This document shows positions 45,146 through 55,661 of a stretch of DNA of 64,000 nt, one piece after another (position 1 is the stretch's first letter; every line of letters starts with the position of its first letter). A program made the position numbers and the translations under genes. The notes under the pieces are model-generated. The model searched no databases, was not told the origin of the DNA, and saw nothing but the letters and a program-made list of their open reading frames with translations. The stretch covers positions 24,239,501 through 24,303,500 of the forward strand of contig CM050454.1 of NCBI GenBank assembly GCA_027563935.2, read 5' to 3'. This DNA comes from Costus lasius (taxonomy: Eukaryota; Streptophyta; Magnoliopsida; Zingiberales; Costaceae).

Positions 45146-47263
45146 TGATGACACCACAATATGCAGTATATTTTACTTCATTTTAGATACCTTTTCATGC
45201 TAAGTTGAGGATCTTTTACTAGTTTTTATGTTGAATCCATCAAATATTGCAAAGTCTACTTCTATTTTGGTTTTTCATGTTTTTCAGGCAAAAAGACACT
45301 ATTTAAGGCATTTTCAAGCAAAATCAAATACATGGAAGAGTTCTCATCATCAAGGAGAAGTCACCCAAGAAATTTCATGCAAATCGAGGCAGAAGACCAA
45401 AATACGGTAGTGTCGTATTTATAATACGGTGCCGTATTTATAATACGGTGCCGGTGCCGTATTTATAATACGGTACCGTATTTTTCGCGGCTACCGTATT
45501 ATTGAGAGCATGGCCGTATTTTAGTGATTTTCCAAACAGAGACCTTTGCCGAAATTACGGCACTGCCGTAACCCATTTTACGGGCCGTATTTTGAAACGT
45601 CTTCAGAATAGAAAGTATCCCTGAAATTACAGCATTGCCGTAAATAATTACACGGGCCGTATCTTCCCGATGTATCCGACCAGAGAGTTCAGCCGAGTTT
45701 ACGGCACGGCCGTAAACCATATTATGGTGCCATATTTTCCAGCACTTTCACAACAGAACAGTCGAGGGATTTTACAACAGTATCGTAAGATATTACACTG
45801 CCGTATTTCGGTTTTTGAACGCAACTCCCAGGTCAATTTCGAAGCCCAAATTTTGCAGAGATTATTGCAGTTGATCCAAAGCTTAAAACAAAAGATTGAA
45901 AAAAGGAAAAGGGGAGCAGGGGAGGAGAGGATTGTGAAGACATGAAAAGCCGCAAATTCTGTTAACTATCGAGGGAGAAATCACTGAACACGCCGCCGCC
46001 TAGGGTTTCGCCGCCACGATCAATCCAGAGCACGTCCGGCCGTGATTTTCATACTGAAGCTTCACCTGGTGAAGGAGACAACGTGCCTAAAGTTTTAGAA
46101 CAAATGGACATCGATTTGAGGAGAAATCAAATGAAGAAGCTCGTGCCACACTATTCAGACTTCTCTTGCAAATTACGGCTGTGAAATACTTCACAGCCGT
46201 GCTGTATTTTCTAAAAACTCCTTCTTTTATTGATTTTTGATTTTCTGAAATTATGGAATTTTGTAATCTCTTCATCATGGTAGCTTAAACTTATTTTGGG
46301 ACATGGGGGAGTAATCCTCTTTGATTTTCTTAATGACTAGAACTCTTTTTATTCCATCATGATAATTCTACTTTGATACTTTTATCTATGAGATTACTAC
46401 TTTAAGATTCTCCTTAGTTTATTTCTTGTCATCATGAATAGAATTCTTGCATTAAGGACCGAAAGGTGATATGTTTGAGAATTGGAACCCTAAAATTGAC
46501 TAACAGGAACTCACCGTAAGAAATTAGGTTAAGTTCTTGTTTTGTTATTTTAGATGAGTAATTGTCTTGATGATGATTAATGATCTTAGGATCGAATTAT
46601 TGTGTCAAACGTGGAGATCTTGCATGAAAGTGAGGATCAGAACGTTGGAGAACCATAGGTAGAACGTGTGTTGAGTCTCGGATGCACGAAAGTGATCCTT
46701 GAGATTCCACTCGAGGCAATCAGCCTAGAATTAGGATGCACGAAAGTGATCCTTGAGTTCTTCGTCTGATGGTTTACCTATCTTAAGCTTGGGATGAATC
46801 TTGCGTGAAAGCGAGGACTTATTCTTGCATGGTTATCTGCACAAAAGTGAGATAATCCCTTTTTTGGTAAATTATGCCTATATCATTTTAGGATTTGATT
46901 GATGAATTCTTTATTTATTATCTAGTCTTGAAAATCAAAGTGGATGAAACCCTAGTCCCAATTTCTCTCTGATAGTGATTTTTCGTGTGTCTTCGATTCT
47001 TGCTTTGCTATTATTCGATTGCCTATATAGTAAGAAAATCAATTATTCAGTACTTGACAGCACTAGTCTCTCTGTGGGATCGATATTTATTTTATTACTT
47101 CGAGTATCCGTGCACTTGCGGACACTACGAGTTAGGGACAACAAGTTTTTGGAGTCTTATCAGGGGGTGACAGTTCCCTGTGCGCCAAACAAGTTTTGGC
47201 TTGCAACACCTTAGATTAGTCTACCTGCTCCTATTTAAAAGTGTGTCCTTTCGGATCACATCA
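45146..47263 (+). repeat. G2 5' LTR
   Basis: 2118 bp. Contains the palindrome minisatellite (45404-45815; exact 72-bp units at 45552, 45624 and 45696), the GATGAAGCTTC-like block near 46060 shared with all Athila LTRs here, and five ACGAAAGTGA-type words (46621-46860). It is about 85 bp longer than its partner, from extra palindrome units and a 36-bp stretch near 45810 that the 3' LTR lacks. Confidence 0.96.
45552..45815. repeat. 72-bp palindrome minisatellite
   Basis: Three consecutive 72-bp units (45552-45623, 45624-45695, 45696-45767) and a fourth partial one. Each unit has two inverted repeats, of the type TTACGGCACTGCCGTAA and TACGGGCCGTA, at offsets of about 4 and 27. The remaining bases have diverged apart from a weakly kept ACAGA/CCAGA word. 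Confidence 0.9.
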
Positions 47264-47269
47264 AGTTTT

Positions 47270-47287
47270 TGGCGCCCTTGCCGGGGA
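47270..47287 (+). other. G2 primer binding site (tRNA-Asp)
   Basis: TGGCGCCCTTGCCGGGGA, one change from the complement of the plant tRNA-Asp 3' end, six bases after the LTR. Confidence 0.93.
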
Positions 47288-47399
47288 GACTTTAGTTTTG
47301 TCAATATTGAAGACATCGAGAGTATTGCTTGACTAGGTTTCATTTATGTTTTATCTTTTTATTCTCTTCTGTTTACTTACATCATTTCATCAGTTTGCT

Positions 47400-48790
47400 C
47401 TAGTGTGCACAGGAAATTCATTTCTAATTGCTGAGTAAAGATCACTGAGGGACTATGCAGCCCCTAATCCTCAAGGGATACACTTTAGCATTGCTAAACC
47501 TGCAATTGAGGCAACAAACTTTGAAATTAATCCTGCATTCTTGACTATGATCCAGCAGAATCAGTTTGGAGGATCATCAATCGAAGATCCTTATTCACAC
47601 TTATATATTTTTCTTGAATATTGCGATACTATAAAAATCCATGGAATTTCTGATGATGCACTAAAACTGATATTATTCCCTTTTTCTCTTAGGGATCAAG
47701 CACGAACGTGGTTGCATTCTCGTCAACCCAATACTTTCACAACATGGGAACAATTGTCAAAAGCTTTTCTGACGAAATATTTTCCACCAAGCAAGACTAT
47801 CTAATTGAGGAATTAAATCACGAACTTTCAACAGAAAGGTGGAGAATCATTCAGCGAGGCATGGGAGAGATTCAATGATTTACAACGGAAGTGTCCTAAC
47901 CATGGCTTTGAAAATTGGTTTTTAATTCAGATATTTTATTATGGCTTATTTTATAATACCTGTCTAATTATTGATGCTGCTGCAGGGGGAGCCTTGATGA
48001 GTAGAACAATTGATGATGCTTTCAAATTGCTTGAGGAGATGTCCTTGTATCATAGCCAATGGACTCCGAATGAAAGAATGCTATATTATCATCAACATGG
48101 TAAGAGTGAGAATGAGGATCAGCAAACCCTGACTGAAGAGGTTAGTGAGCCCATGTTAGAAAAATTTTCAGCTAGCCAAATCCAATCTTTGCAAATTCAA
48201 AACACAAAAAAATTTGAGGATCTTGAAGAAACTGTTAGTCATATTGCATCTCAAGTAGAATCCTTAGTTACTTGCAATAAAATTCTAGAAGAACAAATAT
48301 CTTGGTTAAACTCTGGGGAACATTGCAATGCCATTATCACTAGAAGTGGGAAACAATTAGGAGAACTTAAAGAGAAAGAGTCTATTAATGATCATGAGGA
48401 GGAATTAGAATTAGAAAAATTTTCTGAACATGAACAAACCCTACCTAGTTCAACACCTAAAAAGGGAAGTATACCAAAAGGGGATGTGCCATGTAAAGGA
48501 GATGATTCTAAGACTAATCTACCTCCACCCTATAGACCACCAGTACCTTTTCCCCAAAGATTAGTACAAGAAAAGTTAGACAAGCAATTTGGGAATTTTC
48601 TTGATGTTTTGAAAAAGCTTTACATTAACATACCATTTACTGAAGCTTTATCTAAAATGCCCATATATGCTAAATTTTTGAAAGAAATCTTGTCTAACAA
48701 AAGAAAGATAGAGAACTATGGTACAGTGGCTTTAACTGAGGAATGTAGTGCTGTTATTCAAAACAGGTTGCCACCAAAATTGAATGATCC
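47400..48790 (+). pseudogene. gag: G2 gag
   Basis: Packaging protein. 47541-47804 is the gag core (YSHLYIFLEYCDTIK, LFPFSLRDQARTWL, FLTKYFPPSKTI) ending at a TAA. A frameshifted stretch (47820-47990) follows, and 47994-48790 is the C-terminal half, with DAFKLLEEMSLYHSQW near its start and the PPPYRPPVPFPQRLVQEKLDK segment near residue 180. Start region near 47440 reads SLRDYAAPNPQG with a slip. It matches G1 along its length and is somewhat better preserved in the tail. No zinc knuckle. Confidence 0.9.
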
Positions 48791-49091
48791 AGGTAGTTTT
48801 TCTATCCCATGTTTTATTGGAAGTATGGCTTTCGACCGAGCCTTATGTGATCTAGGGGCTAGTGTAAGTCTCATGCCTTTGTCTGTGTGCTAGAAATTGG
48901 AAACTGATCTAGATTGTGCTACTTTTGATAATGAAAGTGAAAAGATCCCTAAAGTTGAGTTGAAAGTTTTACCTGTTAACCTTAGATATGAATTTCTTGG
49001 TCCTAACTCTACCTACCCTATGATTGTGGATGCTAAATTAGATGCCAGGGAAACTGATCTACTCTTGAAGGAGCTAAGAATTCATAGATAG
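48791..49091 (+). pseudogene. G2 protease, deleted after the active site
   Basis: The frame reaches CDLGASVSLMPLSVC, which includes the active Asp, then a TAG at 48891-48893. The next residues (KLETDLDCATFDNESEKIPK) match the linker between protease and RT in G1. The intervening part, with the ILGRPFLA signature, is missing: about 440 bp by comparison with 25990-26436. The element therefore lacks a working protease of its own. The linker then runs to another TAG at 49089 just before RT. Confidence 0.88.
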
Positions 49092-50480
49092 GTAATTGGG
49101 TATTCCATTGATGACTTAAAAGGAATAAATCCTTCTTTTTGTATGCACAGGATTCACATGGAGCATGAGCACAAGCCGCATGTAGATTTTCAGAGAAGGC
49201 TCAACCCGTCTATGAAGGAAGTGGTGAAGAAGGAAGTACAAAAATTACTAGATGCAGGTATTATCTACCCTATCTCAGATAGTAAGTGGGTGAGTCCTGT
49301 ACACTATGTTCCAAAGAAGGGGGGTGTCACTGTAATGAAAAATAAGGATAATGAATTGATACCTGTTAGAAATGTCACTAGTTGGCGTATGTGTAATAAT
49401 TATAAAAAATTAAATGCTGCCACTAGAAAGGATCATTTTCCCTTGCCTTTCATTGATCAAATGGTGGAAACACTGGTTAAACACTCTCACTTTTGTTTTC
49501 TTGATGGGTATTCCAGATTTTTTCAGATTCCTATTCATCCTGACGATCAGGATAAAAACACTTTTATATGTCCTTATGGTACTTTTGCTTATAGAAGAAT
49601 GCCCTTTGGTTTATGCAATGCACCTGCAACTTTTCAAAGGTGTATGATGGCAATTTTTTCTAAATTTATTGAAGACTTCATGGACGTTTTTATGGATGAT
49701 TTCTCTGTCTATGGTTTCTCTTTTGATGACTGCTTAGCTAATCTCTCTAGAGTTTTACAGAGATGCGAAGAGACTAACCTTGTCTTGAATTGGGAAAAGT
49801 GTCACTTTATGGTTAGACAGGGGATAGTTTTGGGCCATCTTGTTTCAGAGAGAGGGATTGAAGTGGACAAGGCCAAGGTAGATGTGATTGAGAAGTTAGC
49901 ACCACCCACCACTGTCAAGGAGATCAGAAGCTTTTTGGGACATGCAGGGTTTTACAGGAGATTCATCAGGGACTTCTCTAAACTTGCTAAACCTTTAACT
50001 GATTTACTTTGTAAAGACACCAAATTCTGCTTTGATGAGAAATGTCGGTTTGCTTTTCAGGGGTTAAAGAAAGCCTTGGTTTCAGCACCCATCATTCAAC
50101 CCCCAGATTGGGACTTACCCTTTGAACTCATGTGTGATGCCAGTGATTATGCAGTGGGAGCAGTCTTGGGACAGAGAAAAGATAAGAAACCTCATGTTAT
50201 TCACTATGCCAGCAAGACTTTGGATGAGACATAGAAAAATTACACCACCACTGAGAAGGAACTATTGGCCATAGTATTTGCTTTTGATAAATTTAGGTCA
50301 TACTTGATTAACTCCAAAGTGGTAGTGTACACTAACCATGCAGCTGTGAAATACTTAATGCAGAAAAAGGACAGCAAACCACGATTACTCAGATGGATTT
50401 TACTCCTGCAAGAATTTGATTTGGAGATTAAAGACAAAAAGGGATCAGAAAACCTTGTTGCAGATCAGCTCTCAAGAATA
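49092..50480 (+). pseudogene. G2 reverse transcriptase - RNase H
   Basis: The 363-codon frame 49143-50234 has FLDGYS (catalytic D121), FMDDFSVYG (D185, D186) and the RRMPFGLCNAPATFQ block. The conserved CIDYRKL is CNNYKKL here, a change at a usually invariant Asp. RNase H begins MCDASDYAVG near 50130; a TAG at 50232 replaces the Gln codon kept in G1 (DETQRNYTTT). The frame from 50265 carries on: the third catalytic Asp of RNase H is Asn (VYTNHAA, residue 24), as in G1. Domain ends at VADQLSRIM near 50480. Confidence 0.93.
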
Positions 50481-51875
50481 ATGGTAGACACTAAAAAGAA
50501 TGATGAGATCAATGATTCCTTCCCTGAAGAACAACTCTTGACCATTGAACAACTCAGAGCCCCCTGGTACGCTAACATAGTGAATTATCTTGTAGCCAAT
50601 ATTTTTCCTCCTAATTTGAGCTGCCAAAAAAGGAAAAGATTTTTGAATGAGGTGAAACACTATTTTTGGGTTGAGCCTTATGTGTTTAGAAGATGTGCCG
50701 ATGGCATTTTTAGAAGATGTGTACCTGAAGAAGAAGTTGCAGATATATTGCTCCAATGCCATGGATCCTCATATGGTGGTCATGCAGGTACTGAGAAAAC
50801 TGCTTTTAAGGTGTTACAATCAGGTTTTTATTGGCCCACAATTTTCAAAGATGCTAGAAACTTTGTGTCATCTTGTGATAGATGTCAAAATACTGGGAAC
50901 ATTAACAGAAGACATGAGATGCCACTATCCAATATTCTTGAAGTTGAGATATTTGATGTTTGGGGGATTGACTTCATGGGACCTTTCCCATCTTCTGGAG
51001 GTAACAAGTACATTCTTATAGCAATTGATTATGTCTCAAAATGGGTTGAAGCTCTCGCTTCACCAACCAATGATTCGAGAGTTGTTATTAAACTGTTCAA
51101 GAAGATTATCTTTCCACGATATGGGACACCCCGAGTAGTGATCAGTGATGGAGGCTCACATTTCATAGAACATAAGTTTTCAGCCTGACTCAGGAAGTTT
51201 GGAGTTAATCATAGAGTTGCAACACCCTATGACCCCCAAACAAGTGGACAGGTTGAAATATCAAACAGAGAGATCAAAGGAATTCTGGAGAAAACTGTGT
51301 CACGCACTAGGAAAGACTAGGCATTCAAACATGATGATGCATTGTGGGCTTACAGGACTGCTTTCAAGACACCCATAGGTATGTCCCCCTTTCAATTGAT
51401 TTATGGAAAATCATGTCACCTTCCCGTAGAGCTCGAGCATAAGGCGTTCTGGGTAATCAAGAAGCTGAATTTTGACTTGAAAAACGCGGGTGAAAAACGG
51501 AGGTTACAATTAAACGAGCTAGATGAGATCAGACTCTCTGCATATGAGAATGCAATAATTTACAAAGAAAGGACTAAAAGATGGCATGATCGACATATTT
51601 TCAAAAAAGACTTCCAACAAGGTGGCTTTGTTCTTTTGTTCAATTCTAGATTGAGACTTTTTCCTAGAAAGCTTAAATCTCGATGGTCTAGTCCTTTTCA
51701 GGTAAAGAAAGCCTATCCCTACGGAGCTGTAGACATATGGAGTGAGGAAACGGGAGAATTCAAAGTTAATGGTCAAAGATTGAAGCATTATTATCAAGAA
51801 GAGCAGATTGGGGAAAAGGAAAGTTTTTACCTTGATGAGCCACGATCAAATCCGAATATCGAACGGTCAAGCTAA
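50481..51875 (+). pseudogene. G2 integrase
   Basis: Open to 51188 with the HHCC residues (H166 and H173, C204 and C207, counted in the frame from 50265), D236 in GIDFMGPF and D295 in ISDGG. A TGA near 51186 replaces a Leu codon, and a TAG near 51315 replaces Trp (G1 has DWAFK). The catalytic Glu ([10 protein letters not shown], near 51255) lies between the two stops. 51342-51875 is the C-terminal domain with [14 protein letters not shown] near the end and a natural stop at 51873. Apart from stops, all catalytic residues are present. Confidence 0.93.
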
Positions 51876-52933
51876 TGTCCTTTAAACTAGCGCTCCTTGG
51901 GAGGCAACCCAAGAGAATAGAATAATGAGGGAGATATAAAGAAAGCTGAATCCAATGATGGCGAAAAATTAAATTTTGTGAGCATCACTTCCCCAACTAC
52001 TTTGCATTCTATTTTCCTCGTTCTTTTGAGAAAGAATTGAATGCATATGATCCACTTTCTGCTATCTTGTGGTGTAATCCTATTTTTGAAGAAGACTTTC
52101 ATTGACAAATGTCCTCCTCGATGCATATCAATGACTATAGAGAAACCTATCATATTAGATTTATTTCTTCAAAGCACATCTATTTTTAAAATTTGACATT
52201 AGTTGTTGCATGAAATTTTGGGTAAATGTGTAATTTGAGGAATGAGATCTAAAAGTGAACTATTCTTTTGAATAAAATGAGTATATGAGTATGATTTGTG
52301 AATTGATATCAATTGATCAACCTAGTTGAAGTTTAGTATATTTTTGCTATTTGTTGGGAAGAGGGAATCCAAGATCCATACAAATAGTGAGAGACTCCCC
52401 TACTTGGCACTATGTAAAATTGATAGTGGTACCTAAGACATGGGTTGAAGTCTATACATGAAAAATAATGAGAGAAAAAAAAAGAATAAGACTCCTCTAC
52501 TTGGCACTGTGTAAAATTGACAGTGGTACCGAAGAAAGAGTTGAAGTCAAAAATAAAAAGTATGTGTCTATGTGGATACGTACCATCAATGCAAAAAAAA
52601 AGGGGGGGGAGTAAGAAATTTTTTGTGGAAAAAGATCTTGGAAACCCAATTCCTATAAACAAAAGCATGATAGATTTAAATTGATACTGGGTGAAATCAT
52701 GAGAATGAAACTTCTATTTATTATACAAGTTGTAAAGTTTTATTTGATTGAGTAGTAGAGCTAGAGGATTGAGTTCTGAGAATGATATGTTTATTTAAAG
52801 TTTTGTGAATCAATTGATAGAATTTTTCATTGATAGGTTGTATTTTAGAAATTTATTGAGCATGAAAAGGTTATTCTTTTAATCAAATTTTGATTTTTGC
52901 TTGAGGACAAGTAAAGTTTGAGCCTTATGTGTT
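51876..52933 (+). other. G2 3' noncoding region
   Basis: About 1.06 kb with no env-like frame. It starts with the GGAGGCAACCC stretch shared with G1 and G3. Two hairpins (52408-52428, 52505-52525) lie 97 bp apart in near-identical surroundings (CTACTTGGCACT...GTGGTACC). A run of nine A and eight G is at 52593-52609. CTTGAGGACAAG is at about 52901-52912. The bases just before the LTR (AAGTTTGAGCCTTATGTGTT) are not purine-rich. Confidence 0.75.
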
Positions 52934-54966
52934 TGATGACACCAAAATATGTACTATATTTTGCTTCATTTTAGATACCTTTTCATGCTAAATTGAGGAT
53001 CTTTTGCTTGTTTTTATGTTGAATCCATCAAATATTGCAAAGTCTACTTCTATTTTGGTTTTTCATGTTTTTCAGGAAGAAAGGCACTATTTAAGGCATT
53101 TTCAAGCAAAATCAAATACATGGAAGAGTTCTCATCATCAAGGAGAAGTCACCCAAGAAATTTCACACAAATCGAGGCAGAAGACCAAAATACAGTAGTG
53201 CCATATTTATAATACGGTACCGTATTTTTCGCGGCTACCATATTATCGAGAGCACGGCCGTATTTTAGTGATTTTCCAAACAGAGAACTTTGCCGAAATT
53301 ACGGCACTGCCGTAACCCATTTTACGGGCCGTATTTTGGAACGTCTTCAGAACAGAAAGTTTCCCTAAAATTACGGCACTGCCGTAAATAATTACACGGG
53401 CCGTATCTTCCCGACGTATCCGACCAGAGAGTTCAGCCGAGTTTATGGCACGGCTGTAAACCATATTACCCTGTCGTATTTTCCAACACTTTCAGAATAG
53501 AACAGTCGAGGGATTTTACGGCAATATCATAAGATATTACACTGCCGTATTTCAGTTTTTACGGAGATTATTGTGGTTGATCCAAAGCTTAAAACAAAAG
53601 ACTGAAAAAAGGAAAAAGGGAGCAGGGGAGGAGAGGATTGTGAAGACACGAAAAGCCCCAAATTCCATTAACTATCGAGGGAGAAATCACCGAACACGCC
53701 GCCGCCTAGGGTTTCGTCGCCGCGATCAATCCAGAGCATGTCCGGCCATGATTTTCATACTGAAGCTTCGCCTGGTGAAGGAGACAACGTGCCTGAAGTT
53801 TTAGAACGAAAGGAGATCGATTCGAGGAGAAATCAAAGGAAGAAGCTCGCGCCACACTGTTCACGACTTCTCTTGCAAATTACGGCTATGAAATACTTCA
53901 CAGCCATGCTGTATTTTCTAAAAACTCCTTCTTTTATTGATTTTCGATTATTTGAAATTATGGAATTTTGTAATCTCTTCATCATGGTAGCTTAAACTTT
54001 TTTTGGGACATGGGGGAGTAATCCCCTTTGATTTTCTTAATGACTATAAGTCTTTTTATTCCATCATGATAATTCTACTTTGATACTTTTATCTATGAGA
54101 TTACTGCTCTAAGATTCTCCTTAGTTTATTTCTTGTCATCATGAATAGAATTCTTACATTAAGGACCGAAAGGTGATATGTTTGAGAATTGGAACCCTAA
54201 AATTGACTAATAGGAACTCACCGTAAGAAATTAGGTTAAGTTCTTGTTTTGTTATTTTAGATGAGTATTTGCCTTGATGATGATTAATGAACTTAGTATC
54301 GAATTATTGTGTCAAACGTGGAGATCTTGCATGAAAGTGAGGATTGGAACATTGGAGAACCATAGGTAAAACGTGTGTTGAGTCTCGGACGCACGAAAGT
54401 TATCCTTGAGATTCCACTCGAGGCAATCAGCCTAGAATTAGGATGCACGAAAGTGATCCTTCAGTTCTTCGTCTGATGGTTTACCTATCTTTAGCTTGGG
54501 GTGAATCTTGTGCGAAAGCGAGGACTTATTCTTGCATGGTTATCTGCACAAAAGTGAGATAATCCCTTTTTAGGTAAATTATGCCTATATCATTTAGGAT
54601 TTGATTGATGAATTCTTTATTTCTTATCTAGTCTTGAAAATCAAAGTGGATGAAACCCTAGTCCCAATTTCTCTCTGATAGTGATTTTTCGTGTGTCTTA
54701 GATTCTTTCTTTGCTATTATTCGATTGTCTAGATAAAGAAAATCAATTATTCAGTACTTGACAGCACTAGTCTCTCTGTGGGATTGATATTTATTTAATT
54801 ACTTCGAGTATCGGTGCACTTGCGGACACTACGAGTTAGGGACAACAAGTTTTTGGAGCCGTATCAGGGGGTGACAGTTCCCTGTGCGCCAAATAAGTTT
54901 TGGCTGCGACACCTTAGATTAGTCTACCAGCTTGTATTTAAAAGTGTGTCCTTTCGGATCACATCA
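52934..54966 (+). repeat. G2 3' LTR
   Basis: 2033 bp, partner of 45146-47263; differences are spread along the whole length, so the insertion is not recent. Only one TACGG...CCGTA unit is seen at 53214-53227 where the 5' LTR has several. Confidence 0.96.
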
Positions 54967-54991
54967 CATAATCCCTAAGTGATCTTCTTTC
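54967..54991 (-). pseudogene. G3 gag start fragment
   Basis: Twenty-five bases beyond the G2 target duplication continue the G3 gag N-terminus: the complement reads GATCACTTAGGGATTATG, SLRDY in protein. It is cut at 54991 by another copia LTR. Confidence 0.75.
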
Positions 54992-55661
54992 TATCGGGAA
55001 ACCTCGGGGATATTTTATAAATTTTGACATCACAAATTACATACGCAGCGGAAGAACATCCCGAAATAGGCCAGTCCAAAAAATCCAATGAAGATCGTCT
55101 TGCGAGGGAGTCGACATGATGAGAGGAGAAAGTACATAGAAGCAAGAAGAGCCGATGTTGACGCAGGTGCCCAAGCGTTTGCCCTCTGCAGTCTCACACA
55201 CATGGATTCCTTGATCTCTCTTCTTCCATGCCCGGTGCTAGCCTCGGGAAGAAGATCCACGCCTTAGGAGAATTTTCCAATCAACTTGTGCCACCACCAA
55301 GTAGGGATGAGCCAAGGAGGAAAAGGAGAAGAGGATGCCGCAAGCCTTCTTATTTCCTTGCGCCAAGGAAGGGAAAGTGAAGAAGATGACTTCGGCCATG
55401 ATGGAAGATGAAGAGAAGACCTCCAAGATCTCTAAGCCTTCGCCCCTCTACTTGTCTCCATGCCTCTAGGAAGATTCATCAAGAGGGGGCATCAAGGGCT
55501 TATTTTATAGAGTAGTATGAGGCGGTTAGGGTTCTATAGTAAGTGTTGGCGATTTGACTTGAATTGAGGAGATTATTTAATCAATTATATTGATCATGTC
55601 CTCAATTCTATATGCGCCAAGGCATTGCCTTAATCAACCAATGTCGCATGCGCCCAACACC
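54992..55661 (-). repeat. Copia LTR fragment, cut by C1
   Basis: + strand start TATCGGGAAACCTCGGGG, a worn form of the C1/C2-type LTR end. It follows that LTR for 670 bp (GCAGCGGAAGAACATCCC, GTGCTAGCCTCGGGAAG) and is interrupted at 55662 by C1. The rest lies beyond the window. Further than the first 270 bp it diverges from C1 and C2, so it is a separate subfamily. Confidence 0.8.

Larger units (their letters stand above)
45146..54966 (+). mobile_element. G2: Athila-lineage Ty3/gypsy element
   Basis: 9821 bp with perfect CATAA duplications (45141-45145, 54967-54971). LTRs of 2118 and 2033 bp start TGATGACACC and end GGATCACATCA. Order: 5' LTR, tRNA-Asp primer site, gag, truncated protease, RT-RNase H, integrase, 1.06-kb noncoding, 3' LTR. 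Pol is long and readable but has at least five stops (near 47802, 48891, 49089, 50232, 51186 and 51315) and a protease deletion. It is the best-bounded gypsy element here. Confidence 0.97.

Noticed and set aside
45404..45815. Regularly spaced repeats that could be mistaken for a CRISPR array
   Set aside because: The repeated part is short and palindromic, the spacers are related to one another, and the setting is a plant LTR.
52593..52609. A9G8 run as the main polypurine tract of G2
   Set aside because: It is about 325 bp from the LTR and not present in G1, so I mention it only as an alternative.
51876..52933. Possible env-like gene of Athila
   Set aside because: No frame of useful length on the coding strand, and no signal peptide or membrane segment in order; G1 has none either.
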